Origin: Peptococcaceae bacterium
GTDB lineage: Bacteria; Bacillota; DSM-521; Neomoorellales; Neomoorellaceae
Reading direction: 5' to 3'
Assembly (NCBI GenBank): GCA_003509545.1
Contig: DOLC01000110.1
Location: forward strand, 1-15,480
DNA length: 15,480 nt
Position numbers and translations under genes: made by a program. Positions 6,869 through 15,301 of the stretch are shown here, piece after piece. Numbering within the stretch: position 1 is the stretch's first letter; each line of letters begins with the position of its first letter. The notes under the pieces are model-generated. The model worked only from the letters and a program-made list of their open reading frames with translations, was not told where the DNA came from and made no database searches.

Positions 6869-7972
6869 TTGAGTTATGAAACTGGAGACCGGGCCTACTG
6901 GGTAGCCTTACACCAGTGTCCCGGACTGCGAGCCCGCAGAATGTTGCAGCTTATCGAACACTTCGGTAGCGGGGAAGCGGCCTGGAAGGCGGATGCCAAC
7001 GAGCTCCGAGGCCTGACCTGGCTGGGGGAGGGGGGCGAAAGGCTGCTCGAATGGCGGAGCCGAGTCCGTCCGGCAGAGCTATGGAACAAGCTTACCGGTG
7101 CGGGGGTGGGCGTCCTCCTTTTTTCCGACCCTGTTTATCCCCAGGAGCTAAAATACATTTACAATCCCCCTCCCGTGTTGTATTATCGTGGGAGTTTGGA
7201 GTACCTCGCAAACCTCAAACTAGCCGTGGTGGGCACCAGGCGGGCCACGGCCTACGGGTTAAGGGTAGCCCATTCCTTGGCCCGGGAACTGGCGGAACAA
7301 GGGGTAACCGTAGTGAGCGGGCTGGCGGTGGGCATAGACGCTGCTGCCCATCGTGGGGCCTTACAAGGCAAGGGCAAAACTATAGCCGTTTTAGGGTGCG
7401 GGGTGGACGTAATTTATCCCCGTCAAAACGCCTCCCTTTTCCAACAAATAGTCCGTGAGGGGCTCCTATTGTCGGAGCTGCCGCCGGGTACGCCGCCCGA
7501 GAAGCACCACTTCCCGGCCCGCAACCGCATTATAAGCGGTCTTGGTCGGGGGACGGTGGTGGTAGAGGCAGGGGAAAGGAGCGGCGCCCTAATAACGGCC
7601 GATTTCGCCCTGGAGCAGGGGCGGGATGTATTCGCCGTACCGGGGCCCATTACCAGCCTGCATAGCAGGGGAACCCTGAATTTGATCAAACAGGGAGCGA
7701 AATTGGTCACGGGGGTAGACGACATCCTGGAGGAATATCTTCCCGGTTACGGCCCTCCGGCTCACTCGGAACGCAAGGAAGGTACGGGCGGCCTTAAACT
7801 ATCCCCCACCGAGGAGAAGGTTCTGGCCGCCCTGGGTGACGTGCCGTCGACGGTGGAAGAGCTGGCGGCGGCCGTGGGGCTGCCCGCGCGGGAGATAAAC
7901 GTGGCCCTCACCTTCCTAGAATTGCAGGGCCTCGTCACGAGGATGCCGGGAGGGCTATATTCCCGCTGTTAG
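6869..7972 (+). CDS. dprA: DNA-processing protein DprA
   Basis: A 367-aa DprA/Smf protein, which binds incoming single-stranded DNA and loads RecA during transformation. An N-terminal SAM/helix-hairpin-like domain (residues 8-60, with CPGLRARRMLQLIEHFG) is followed by the extended Rossmann core. The core has GTRRA at 122-126, SGLAVGID at 150-157 and FPARNRIISG at 215-224. Residues about 300-365 form the C-terminal winged-helix domain. The start TTG 6869 gives the usual N-terminal length and has AGGG just upstream; no ATG in frame would keep the N-terminal helix. It is followed 25 nt later by topA, the standard order in Bacillota. Whether this organism is transformable cannot be told from here, since DprA is also common in non-competent species. 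Confidence 0.95.
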   Translation: MSYETGDRAYWVALHQCPGLRARRMLQLIEHFGSGEAAWKADANELRGLTWLGEGGERLLEWRSRVRPAELWNKLTGAGVGVLLFSDPVYPQELKYIYNPPPVLYYRGSLEYLANLKLAVVGTRRATAYGLRVAHSLARELAEQGVTVVSGLAVGIDAAAHRGALQGKGKTIAVLGCGVDVIYPRQNASLFQQIVREGLLLSELPPGTPPEKHHFPARNRIISGLGRGTVVVEAGERSGALITADFALEQGRDVFAVPGPITSLHSRGTLNLIKQGAKLVTGVDDILEEYLPGYGPPAHSERKEGTGGLKLSPTEEKVLAALGDVPSTVEELAAAVGLPAREINVALTFLELQGLVTRMPGGLYSRC

Positions 7973-7997
7973 CCCGGTGTCAGCAGAGGTGAAAAAA

Positions 7998-10097
7998 GTG
8001 GCTAAGACCCTCGTCATAGTAGAATCGCCGGCCAAGGCAAAAACCATAAGCAAGTTTTTGGGCCGCGGCTATTTGGTTAAGTCATCCATGGGTCACATAA
8101 GGGACCTGCCCAAAAGCCAATTCGGTATCGACATCGAAAATGGGTTTGAACCCCATTACATCACCATCCGCGGCAAAGGGGAGATAGTCAAGGAGCTGAG
8201 GCAGGCGGCCCAGAAGACGGATAAGGTGCTCTTAGCACCGGACCCGGACCGCGAAGGGGAAGCCATTGCCTGGCACCTGCAACACCTTCTGGGCCTGCCG
8301 GACGGCCAGTGCAGAATAGAATTCAACGAAATTACCCGCCAGGCGATCCTGGAAGCCATTAAGAAACCACGGCCTATAGACCAGGACCGCGTAGCGGCCC
8401 AGCAGGCCCGCCGGGTTTTGGACCGCTTGGTGGGCTACAAACTCAGCCCCCTTCTCTGGCGGAAGATCAGAAAGGGATTGAGCGCCGGTAGGGTGCAGTC
8501 CGTGGCCGTCCGGTTGATAGTGGACCGGGAGAGGGAGATCGAAAGTTTTCAACCCGAGGAGTACTGGAGCCTGACGGCACGGCTGCAGGGAGAAGAGGGG
8601 CCTCCCTTTGCGGCCAAGCTGCAGAAATACCGGGACGAGGCCGTAAGCATCCCCAACAAGGAGGCCATGGACCGGGTGTTGGCCGCCCTGGCCGGGGTAT
8701 CCTTTAAAGTGGTGGAGGTCAAGAAAAAGGAGCGGCGCAAGAACCCACCGGCACCCTTCACCACCAGTACTCTACAGCAGGAAGCCTCGCGGCGGCTGAA
8801 TTTCACCACCCGGCGTACCATGCAGGTGGCCCAACAGCTTTACGAAGGCGTGGATCTGGGCCCGGAATGGGGCCGGGTAGGCCTCATAACATATATTCGC
8901 ACGGATTCTACCCGTGTAGCCCAGGTGGCCCAGGAGGAAGCCCGGCGCTACCTGCAGGAACATTTCGGGCCGGATTACGTTCCCCGGGAAAGGCGCCAGT
9001 ACTCCGCCCGGAAGGACAACGTCCAGGACGCCCACGAGGCCATCAGGCCCACTTCCGTAGAGATCGCCCCCGAAATTGTAAAAGGCTATCTTACCCGGGA
9101 CCAGTACCGCCTGTATGCCCTGGTATGGGAACGTTTTCTGGCCAGCCAGATGGAAGCGGCCGTGCTGGATACCGTTACCTTGGACATTGCTGCCGGCGAG
9201 TACCTCTTCCGCGCCAGCGGGTCGTCGGTGAAGTTCCCCGGGTTCCTGAAGTTATACACGGAGGAAAAGGACGGAGAAGAGGAAAAAGAGGAGCGCCTGC
9301 CGGAGCTGGAGCCGGGCCAGGCCCTGACCGTGGTTTCCCTCGAGCCCAAGCAGCATTTCACCCAGCCGCCCCCTCGTTATACCGAGGCCACCCTGGTGAA
9401 AACCATGGAAGAGCTGGGAATAGGGCGGCCCAGCACCTATGCCCCTACCATTGAGACGATTTTGAGCAGGGGCTACGTGGTGCGGGAGCAGAAACAGCTG
9501 GTCCCCACCGAACTAGGGCGCGTAGTGGTGGACCTTTTAAAGGAGCATTTCCCCGATATAATCGACGTAGAATTTACAGCCCACATGGAAGCCAAATTAG
9601 ATCAAGTCGAAGAAGGCAAGCTGTCTTGGCGACAGGTGGTGGAGGAATTCTATCTTCCCTTTAGCCGGGTCCTGGAACAGGCCGAGGCCAAAATCGGGGT
9701 TATCGAACTGCCGAAGGAGGTCAGTGAGGAAAAGTGCGAGATATGCGGCCGCAATTTGGTGGTAAAACAGGGCCGCTTCGGGAAATTTCTCGCCTGCCCA
9801 GGCTTTCCCGAGTGCCGGTTTACCAAACCGCTTTTCACCACCATAGGTGTCTCCTGTCCTCTCTGCGGCGGAGAGGTGGTAGAAAGGCGCAGCAAAAAAG
9901 GCCGGCGCTATTACAGTTGCAAGAATTATCCGCGGTGCGATTATATCTCTTGGGATAAACCTACTGAGAAACCTTGTCCCCGGTGCGGTAGCCGCCTGGT
10001 GGAGAAGGCCAACCGGCGCGAGGTCCGCCTGGTGTGCCCCCGGCAGGATTGCGGGTACGAAGAAAAGTTGCCAAGGCAGGGAGAAGGACAACTATGA
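7998..10097 (+). CDS. topA: DNA topoisomerase I (type IA)
   Basis: A 699-aa type IA topoisomerase that relaxes negative supercoils through a 5'-phosphotyrosine intermediate. GTG 7998 is chosen as start because AGAGGTG lies 6 nt upstream and the product opens MAKTLVIVESPAKAKTI, the typical TopA N-terminus. A GTG at 7977 would add seven residues and has no site. The Toprim metal motif DPDREGE is at 82-88. The active-site tyrosine is Tyr299 in TYIRTDSTR. The C-terminus carries three zinc ribbons from about residue 580: CEIC...CPGFPEC, CPLCGG...CKNYPRC and CPRCG...CPRQDCG. All key residues are intact. It overlaps trmFO by 4 nt (ATGA). Confidence 0.97.
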   Translation: MAKTLVIVESPAKAKTISKFLGRGYLVKSSMGHIRDLPKSQFGIDIENGFEPHYITIRGKGEIVKELRQAAQKTDKVLLAPDPDREGEAIAWHLQHLLGLPDGQCRIEFNEITRQAILEAIKKPRPIDQDRVAAQQARRVLDRLVGYKLSPLLWRKIRKGLSAGRVQSVAVRLIVDREREIESFQPEEYWSLTARLQGEEGPPFAAKLQKYRDEAVSIPNKEAMDRVLAALAGVSFKVVEVKKKERRKNPPAPFTTSTLQQEASRRLNFTTRRTMQVAQQLYEGVDLGPEWGRVGLITYIRTDSTRVAQVAQEEARRYLQEHFGPDYVPRERRQYSARKDNVQDAHEAIRPTSVEIAPEIVKGYLTRDQYRLYALVWERFLASQMEAAVLDTVTLDIAAGEYLFRASGSSVKFPGFLKLYTEEKDGEEEKEERLPELEPGQALTVVSLEPKQHFTQPPPRYTEATLVKTMEELGIGRPSTYAPTIETILSRGYVVREQKQLVPTELGRVVVDLLKEHFPDIIDVEFTAHMEAKLDQVEEGKLSWRQVVEEFYLPFSRVLEQAEAKIGVIELPKEVSEEKCEICGRNLVVKQGRFGKFLACPGFPECRFTKPLFTTIGVSCPLCGGEVVERRSKKGRRYYSCKNYPRCDYISWDKPTEKPCPRCGSRLVEKANRREVRLVCPRQDCGYEEKLPRQGEGQL

Positions 10098-11416
10098 AAT
10101 CGGACCATACCCTCATGATCATAGGCGGGGGCCTGGCGGGCAGCGAGGCCGCCTGGCAGGCCGCCTCGCGGGGAATAAAGGTGGAGCTTTGGGAGATGCG
10201 CCCCGCTAAAACCACTCCCGCCCACCGGACCGGCTATTTGGCCGAGCTGGTTTGCTCCAATTCCCTCCGCTCCAACGATCTCGAGAATGCCGCCGGCCTG
10301 CTGAAGGAGGAAATGCGTCAGGCAGGCTCCCTTTTGATGGAGGTAGCCGCCAGGCACCGGGTTCCCGCGGGCAAGGCCCTAGCCGTGGACCGGGAGGGTT
10401 TCGGCCGGGAGGTTACGGCCCGCATAGAGGCCCACCCTTCCATTGAAGTAATTCGGGAAGAAGTGAAGGAGATACCCCCCGGGCGGGCGGTCATCATCGC
10501 CACCGGACCCCTGACTTCGCCGGCCCTTACGGAGGCCTTAAAGGAGCTGACCGGAGAGGAATACCTCTATTTTTATGACGCAGCGGCTCCCATTGTCACC
10601 GCCGATTCCCTGGATTGGAGCAAGATCTTCCGGGGCTCCCGCTACGGCCGGGGAGAAGAGGATTATCTAAATTGTCCCCTGTCGGAGGAGGAATACTATA
10701 CTTTTTACCACGCCCTCCTTAATGCCGAGCGACATACCCCCCACCCTTTTGAAAAAGAGATCTATTTCGAAGGGTGCATGCCGGTAGAAGAAATGGCCCG
10801 GCGCGGGGCCGACACCCTCCGTTACGGCCCTATGCGCCCCACGGGCTTGGTAGATCCTGCTACGGGAAAACGGCCCTTTGCCGTGGTCCAGCTCCGCCAG
10901 GACAATCGCGAGGGCACCCTGTACAATTTGGTGGGCTTCCAGACCAGCCTCAAGTGGGGAGAACAGGAACGGGTTTTTCGCCTGATTCCCGCCCTGGCCC
11001 GCGCCGAATTCGTACGCTACGGCGTAATGCACCGGAACACCTACATTAATGCTCCCCGCTTGCTGACGCCTACCCTGCAGCTTAAGAGTCGCCCGGAAAT
11101 TCTTCTGGCAGGCCAGCTCATAGGGGTGGAAGGATACGTGGAATCGGCCGCCACGGGGCTGGTGGCCGGGATTAATGCCGTAAGGCTACTAAAGGGCCTG
11201 GAGCCCTTATCTCTGCCCCCCGACACGGCCCACGGTGCTCTTATACACTATATCACCACCGCCGATCCGTCCCGCTTTCAGCCCATGAACATCAATTTCG
11301 GCCTGCTGCCGCCCCTGGAGCGCCGGGTACGGTCGCGAAGGCAGCGGAACTTCCTTCTTTCCCAGCGGGCCCTCGACAGATGGCAGAAGATTCTCGGAGA
11401 ATTTTCGTTCAATTAG
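10094..11416 (+). CDS. trmFO: Methylenetetrahydrofolate-tRNA (uracil-5-)-methyltransferase TrmFO
   Basis: A 440-aa flavoprotein that makes m5U54 in tRNA using 5,10-methylenetetrahydrofolate and a reduced flavin. The FAD dinucleotide fold is at the N-terminus: IIGGGLAGSEAAW, residues 9-21. Cys54 (in ELVCSNSLRSND) and Cys228 (in FEGCMPVEEMA) align with the two cysteines known to matter in the Bacillus subtilis enzyme (Cys53 and Cys226). The start ATG 10094 overlaps the topA stop as ATGA, with GGGAGAAGGA just upstream. An upstream extension within topA is possible in frame but would displace the FAD motif from its usual position. The C-terminal MNINFGLLPPLE motif is typical of the family. Confidence 0.97.
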   Translation: MKSDHTLMIIGGGLAGSEAAWQAASRGIKVELWEMRPAKTTPAHRTGYLAELVCSNSLRSNDLENAAGLLKEEMRQAGSLLMEVAARHRVPAGKALAVDREGFGREVTARIEAHPSIEVIREEVKEIPPGRAVIIATGPLTSPALTEALKELTGEEYLYFYDAAAPIVTADSLDWSKIFRGSRYGRGEEDYLNCPLSEEEYYTFYHALLNAERHTPHPFEKEIYFEGCMPVEEMARRGADTLRYGPMRPTGLVDPATGKRPFAVVQLRQDNREGTLYNLVGFQTSLKWGEQERVFRLIPALARAEFVRYGVMHRNTYINAPRLLTPTLQLKSRPEILLAGQLIGVEGYVESAATGLVAGINAVRLLKGLEPLSLPPDTAHGALIHYITTADPSRFQPMNINFGLLPPLERRVRSRRQRNFLLSQRALDRWQKILGEFSFN

Positions 11417-11475
11417 CTTGCACTTTTGAAGCTTTTTGATATAAGATATACATTAAGCAAGGAGGCCCTCCTTAA
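11417..11475 (+). promoter_or_regulatory. Candidate sigma-A promoter upstream of xerC
   Basis: This AT-rich gap contrasts with the surrounding sequence. TTGCAC (11418-11423) could be a -35 and TATAAG (11440-11445, five of six consensus positions) a -10, with a 16-nt spacer. An overlapping TAAGAT at 11442-11447 would give 18 nt. A weak AGCTT/AAGCT hairpin followed by TTTT (11415-11437) overlaps the same bases and might act as a poor terminator for trmFO. This would start a separate xerC-hslV-hslU-codY transcript. Confidence 0.45.
11459..11473 (+). promoter_or_regulatory. xerC ribosome binding site inside an inverted repeat
   Basis: The Shine-Dalgarno AAGGAGG (11459-11465) is followed, after a single C, by its exact complement CCTCCTT (11467-11473), three bases before the xerC start codon at 11476. 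Because a one-base loop is impossible, five or six pairs can form (AAGGA with TCCTT, loop GGCCC, or AAGGAG with CTCCTT, loop GCC). The hairpin would hide the ribosome binding site and could lower or modulate xerC translation. Confidence 0.6.
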
Positions 11476-12411
11476 ATGAGGGTTAACACCTTTGCCGAAG
11501 CCTTGGAGGAGTTTGCCTCTTACCTGAAGGGGGAGAAAAACGCGGCGCCGGCCACCCTGAGGGCCTACTTAACTGATTTAAAACAATTTGCTTCTTTTGT
11601 TGAAAAAAAGCTGGGTCCCGCAGCCCATCCGGGCGAGGTGGACCATCTCCTGGTCCGCCGTTTTCTGGGTTGGCTCAACGGCCAAAAACAGCAGCGGAGC
11701 AGCATGGCGCGGAAACTGGTGGCCCTGCGGGTATTTTACCGCTATCTTCTGAGGGAAGGTATAGTCGAGCGTAACCCCGTAGACACGATCAAAGCCCCCC
11801 GGCAGCCGAAACGTCTACCCCGATACATCAGCTACGCGGATCTCCTGAGGCTTCTGGAAATCCCGGTTCACACGCCTTTAGGTTTAAGGGACCGGGCCAT
11901 CCTGGAAACCCTTTACGGGGCCGGAGTACGGGTAGGAGAGCTTGTCAACCTCGACCTGGATGATCTAGACTTAAAGGGTGGCCACTTACGGGTGATGGGT
12001 AAGGGCCGCCGGGAGCGGCTGGCTCCCCTGGGGGCGGCAGCCCGGCAGGCCTTGGAAGAATACCTCCGTTCGGCCCGTCCCCTCCTGGAACGTAAGGGCC
12101 GGCGGCCCGAAAAGGCCCTTTTCCTCAACCATCGGGGCGGCCGGCTGAGCAGCCGGGGCATCCGGGACCGCCTGGAGCATTATGTGCGAAAGGCCTCCCT
12201 GTCCGCAAGGATTTCCCCCCATACCCTGCGCCACTGTTTTGCTACCCACATGCTGGAGCGCGGTGCCGATCTAAGGGCGGTGCAGGAGCTGCTGGGCCAC
12301 GCCAGGCTGAGCAGTACCCAGGTTTATACCCACGTTAATCCTCAACGCCTGCGGGAAGTCTACGATCTGGCCCATCCCCGGGCGGTAAAAGCCTTGAAGG
12401 AGGATACCTAA
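11476..12411 (+). CDS. xerC: Site-specific tyrosine recombinase XerC
   Basis: A 311-aa tyrosine recombinase that, with a partner, resolves chromosome dimers at dif. The N-terminal SAM-like core-binding domain is residues 5-95. The catalytic set is complete: Arg152 (GAGVRVGEL), Lys176 (MGKGRRE), His249 and Arg252 (SPHTLRHCFATHM), His275 (LLGHARLSST) and nucleophile Tyr284 (QVYTHV). Position next to hslV-hslU-codY is the classic Bacillota xerC (formerly codV) location, which favours XerC over XerD or a phage integrase. The stop codon directly abuts the hslV start, and the hslV ribosome binding site lies within the last xerC codons, so the genes are coupled. Confidence 0.95.
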   Translation: MRVNTFAEALEEFASYLKGEKNAAPATLRAYLTDLKQFASFVEKKLGPAAHPGEVDHLLVRRFLGWLNGQKQQRSSMARKLVALRVFYRYLLREGIVERNPVDTIKAPRQPKRLPRYISYADLLRLLEIPVHTPLGLRDRAILETLYGAGVRVGELVNLDLDDLDLKGGHLRVMGKGRRERLAPLGAAARQALEEYLRSARPLLERKGRRPEKALFLNHRGGRLSSRGIRDRLEHYVRKASLSARISPHTLRHCFATHMLERGADLRAVQELLGHARLSSTQVYTHVNPQRLREVYDLAHPRAVKALKEDT

Positions 12412-12936
12412 GTGGAAGGGACTACGGTGGTCGCCGTTCGACGGGACGGTAAAGTGGCCATGGGAAGCGACGGGCAGGTAACCCTGGGAAATACCGTCCT
12501 TAAGCACGGGGCGCGGAAGGTGCGGCGCCTTTACCGGGGACAGGTGCTGGCCGGCTTTGCCGGCAGCGTGGCCGATGCCCTGGCCCTGTTCGAAAAATTC
12601 GAGGGCAAACTCGAGGAATACCACGGAAACCTGTGGCGGGCCGCGGTGGAATTGGGCAAGGACTGGCGGACGGACCGCATGCTCAGACGCCTGGAAGCGC
12701 TGTTAGTGGTAGGCGACCGGGAGGGGCTTCTCCTCATTTCCGGCAGCGGCGAGATCCTCGAGCCGGATGACGGGGTAGTGGCCATCGGTTCCGGAGGACC
12801 CTACGCCCTGGCGGCGGCCCGGGCCCTCCTTAATCATACCGGCCTCGATGCCGCTACTATTGCGCGGGAAGCCTTGAAAATTGCCGCTTCAATTTGCATT
12901 TATACTAACGATAATATAGTGGTAGAGGAGTTATAA
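12412..12936 (+). CDS. hslV: ATP-dependent protease subunit HslV (ClpQ)
   Basis: A 174-aa N-terminal-nucleophile peptidase of the proteasome fold, which forms dodecamers capped by HslU. The GTG start follows the xerC stop with no gap and has AAGGAGG (12397-12403) 8 nt upstream. The N-terminus reads MEGTTVVAV, so the catalytic Thr is residue 4 by alignment with Escherichia coli (MTTIVSV). A short MEG leader must therefore be removed, more than simple Met excision. SDGQVTLGNTV (19-29) and Lys36 match the conserved active-site Asp17 and Lys33 of E. coli. The end (KIAASICIYTNDNIVVEEL) is standard for HslV. A Thr rather than Ser nucleophile distinguishes it from Bacillus CodW. Confidence 0.97.
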   Translation: MEGTTVVAVRRDGKVAMGSDGQVTLGNTVLKHGARKVRRLYRGQVLAGFAGSVADALALFEKFEGKLEEYHGNLWRAAVELGKDWRTDRMLRRLEALLVVGDREGLLLISGSGEILEPDDGVVAIGSGGPYALAAARALLNHTGLDAATIAREALKIAASICIYTNDNIVVEEL

Positions 12937-13001
12937 GTATCATACGATCGGGCGAAGCCGGAAACCCCCCCGAGCCGCGCAAAGGGTAAGGAGGTGGCGG
13001 C

Positions 13002-14387
13002 GTGTCTGTTCTTACGCCTCGTGAAATAGTACGCGAACTTGACAAATACATCATAGGCCAGGAAGAGGCCAAGAAATGCGTGGCCGTTGCCCTGCGCAAC
13101 CGCTACAGGCGGCAGAAACTCCCCCCAGAGATACGAGATGAAGTCCTACCCAAGAACATCCTTATGATCGGTCCCACGGGGGTAGGGAAGACCGAAATAG
13201 CCAGGCGGATGGCCCGCCTAGTGGGAGCTCCTTTCATCAAGGTAGAGGCCACGCGGTTTACCGAGGTAGGGTATGTGGGACGGGATGTGGAGTCCATGGT
13301 CCGGGAGCTGGTGGAGCAGGCCGTTAGAATGGTCAAGGAGGAAAAGCGGGCCGAAGTAGAAAGGGAAGCCGCCAAACTGGCGGAAAGGAGGCTCCTGCAC
13401 CTCTTAATGCCCCGTCCGCGCCGCGGCCGGGAGGGCCGCACCCCGTGGGAGCTGATTTTAGGGAGCCTTGCCGAGGGCGAGACCCCGGCCGAGGAGGCCC
13501 GGGAAATCACCGAGGACGAGAAGGCCATTCTGCGGGAAAAACTGCGGAGAAAAGAACTGGAGGATAAAGTCGTTGAGATAGAGGTGGAAGAAAGCGCAGC
13601 GCCTGCCCTCATGTTCGGCGCCCTGGGTCTGGAGGAGCTGGGTATGAACCTTCAGAATGCCCTGAGCAGCTTTTTGCCCCGGCGCAAGCGGAAGCGGCGG
13701 GTAACTGTCGCCGAGGCCCGTCGGATTCTCACCCAAGAAGAGGCCGATAAGCTCATAGATATGGACGAAGTGGCGGGAGAAGCTGTACAGCGGGTAGAGC
13801 AAAATGGTATTATATTTATCGACGAAATCGACAAGATTGCGGGGCGCAACGGCGGTGTGGGACCCGATGTGTCCCGGGAGGGCGTACAGAGGGACATCCT
13901 GCCCATTGTGGAAGGAGCTACCGTACAGACCAAGTACGGGCCGGTAAGGACAGATCATATTCTGTTCATTGCCGCCGGCGCCTTTCATATAGCCAAGCCT
14001 TCAGATCTGATCCCCGAGCTCCAGGGTCGTTTCCCCATCAGGGTGGAGCTTAAAAGCTTGAGCCGGGAGGACTTCCGGCGCATCTTGACGGAGCCGGAGA
14101 ATTCTCTCTTACGTCAGTATGCCGCCCTTTTGGCTACGGAAGGTTTAGAATTAGAATTTACTGGTGATGCTATTGCGGAAATTGCCGATATTGCTTATAC
14201 TGTAAATACTCAAGGAGAAGACATCGGCGCACGCCGTCTCCATACCATCCTGGAAAAGGTGTTGCAGGATCTCTTATTTGAGGCTCCCGACCTGCAGGTC
14301 GACCGGGTGGTTATCGACCGGAGCTACGTCCGGGAGAAACTGGGAGATATTCTGCAGAATGCCGATGTAAGGGCCTACATCTTGTAG
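13002..14387 (+). CDS. hslU: ATP-dependent protease ATPase subunit HslU (ClpY)
   Basis: A 461-aa AAA+ unfoldase that feeds substrates to HslV. GTG 13002 has a near-perfect site (TAAGGAGGTGG, 12987-12997). Walker A GPTGVGKT is at 57-64, the pore loop GYVG at 90-93 and Walker B FIDE at 272-275. The inserted I-domain, about residues 110-230, is rich in Glu, Arg and Lys. The C-terminal residues (ADVRAYIL) fit the tail that inserts between HslV subunits to activate them. It lies 65 nt after hslV and 27 nt before codY. The segment 14141-14220 is unusually AT-rich for this gene, although the protein sequence there looks normal. Confidence 0.97.
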   Translation: MSVLTPREIVRELDKYIIGQEEAKKCVAVALRNRYRRQKLPPEIRDEVLPKNILMIGPTGVGKTEIARRMARLVGAPFIKVEATRFTEVGYVGRDVESMVRELVEQAVRMVKEEKRAEVEREAAKLAERRLLHLLMPRPRRGREGRTPWELILGSLAEGETPAEEAREITEDEKAILREKLRRKELEDKVVEIEVEESAAPALMFGALGLEELGMNLQNALSSFLPRRKRKRRVTVAEARRILTQEEADKLIDMDEVAGEAVQRVEQNGIIFIDEIDKIAGRNGGVGPDVSREGVQRDILPIVEGATVQTKYGPVRTDHILFIAAGAFHIAKPSDLIPELQGRFPIRVELKSLSREDFRRILTEPENSLLRQYAALLATEGLELEFTGDAIAEIADIAYTVNTQGEDIGARRLHTILEKVLQDLLFEAPDLQVDRVVIDRSYVREKLGDILQNADVRAYIL

Positions 14388-14414
14388 AACAACAGAAAGG
14401 AGGAATTGTCCTTT

Positions 14415-15197
14415 ATGCAAACCCTGCTGGAAAAAACCCGCAGTATCAACCGTCTGCTGCAAAAGACCGCAGGCAACCCCGTGGATTTTCAAGAAATGGC
14501 CAGCGTTCTCCGGGACGTCCTCGGAGCCAACACCTATATAGTCGGCCGCCACGGGCGCGTCCTGGGTTACGCCTTTGTAGAGGGTTTCACCTGCGACATC
14601 ATGGAGGAGATAGTGTTCCAGTCGGAACGCTTCCCCGAAAAATACAACGAGCAGCTCCTCCGCATCGATGAGACCCAGGCTAACTTCTGCCAGGTGGGGA
14701 ATGCCTGCGTGTTCGACGCCGAGAAAGGGTGCGTCTTCAACAATAAGCTGACGACGGTGGTACCCATCGTCAGCGGCGGCCAGCGCCTGGGCTCCCTGGT
14801 GCTTTCCAAGTTCAACATCCGGTTTACCGACGAAGACTTAATTTTGGCCGAATACGGAGCCACCGTAGTGGGTATGGAGATCCTGCGTTCTAAAGCCGAG
14901 AAGATCGAGGAGGAGGCGCGCAAGCGTGCTGCCGTGCAGGTGGCCCTGGCTACCCTGTCCTATTCCGAGCTGGAAGCCGTCGAGCACATTTTTGCCGAGC
15001 TGGACGGCGATGAAGGAATCCTGGTAGCCAGCAAGATAGCCGACCGGGCCGGGATTACCCGTTCGGTTATTGTGAACGCCCTGCGGAAGTTCGAGAGCGC
15101 CGGTGTCATCGAATCCAAGTCCCTGGGAATGAAGGGGACCTATATCCGCATTCTCAACGACAACCTGCTGGAGGAGCTACAAAAACTGCGCCGCTAG
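14415..15197 (+). CDS. codY: GTP-sensing global transcriptional regulator CodY
   Basis: A 260-aa CodY, the pleiotropic repressor that senses branched-chain amino acids and GTP in Bacillota. The N-terminal GAF domain is about 1-155, and the C-terminal winged helix carries the recognition helix in ASKIADRAGITRSVIVNALRK, followed by ESKSLGMKGTYI; these are near-identical to Bacillus. ATG 14415 is preferred because AAAGGAGG (14396-14403) lies 11 nt upstream, whereas TTG 14406 would leave only 2 nt. The ligand region differs from Bacillus: Cys92, Cys98 and Cys106 cluster in the loop, and Ile62 appears to stand where Bacillus has Arg61. Position after hslU is the usual one. The flagellar genes that often follow codY would lie beyond the contig end. 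Confidence 0.96.
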   Translation: MQTLLEKTRSINRLLQKTAGNPVDFQEMASVLRDVLGANTYIVGRHGRVLGYAFVEGFTCDIMEEIVFQSERFPEKYNEQLLRIDETQANFCQVGNACVFDAEKGCVFNNKLTTVVPIVSGGQRLGSLVLSKFNIRFTDEDLILAEYGATVVGMEILRSKAEKIEEEARKRAAVQVALATLSYSELEAVEHIFAELDGDEGILVASKIADRAGITRSVIVNALRKFESAGVIESKSLGMKGTYIRILNDNLLEELQKLRR

Positions 15198-15234
15198 ACG
15201 AGGTCCGTTGGCGGTTGTCCGGGGTAGACGTTCA

Positions 15235-15250
15235 TGCCGCCGGTGCGGCA
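15235..15250. repeat. 6-bp hairpin after codY
   Basis: TGCCGC (15235-15240) and GCGGCA (15245-15250) form a perfect stem closed by the loop CGGT. No T run follows, so it is not a canonical terminator, but it is the nearest strong hairpin to the codY stop (38 nt away). Confidence 0.5.
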
Positions 15251-15301
15251 CCAGCAGAAGAAGGAAAATAGCGGGCCGGCATTTCTCCCTCGCGAGCGAT
15301 T

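Noticed and set aside
8867..9454. A 195-codon + strand frame inside topA
   Set aside because: A Pro/Gly/Arg-rich out-of-frame translation covering the catalytic tyrosine region of topA; no ribosome binding site.
13103..13612. Long antisense open frames in hslU (also 9597-10091 opposite topA and 13458-13988 opposite hslU)
   Set aside because: They are typical shadow frames of GC-rich coding sequence. The translations are Ser/Arg-rich or have no family resemblance, and the + strand genes have intact catalytic motifs.
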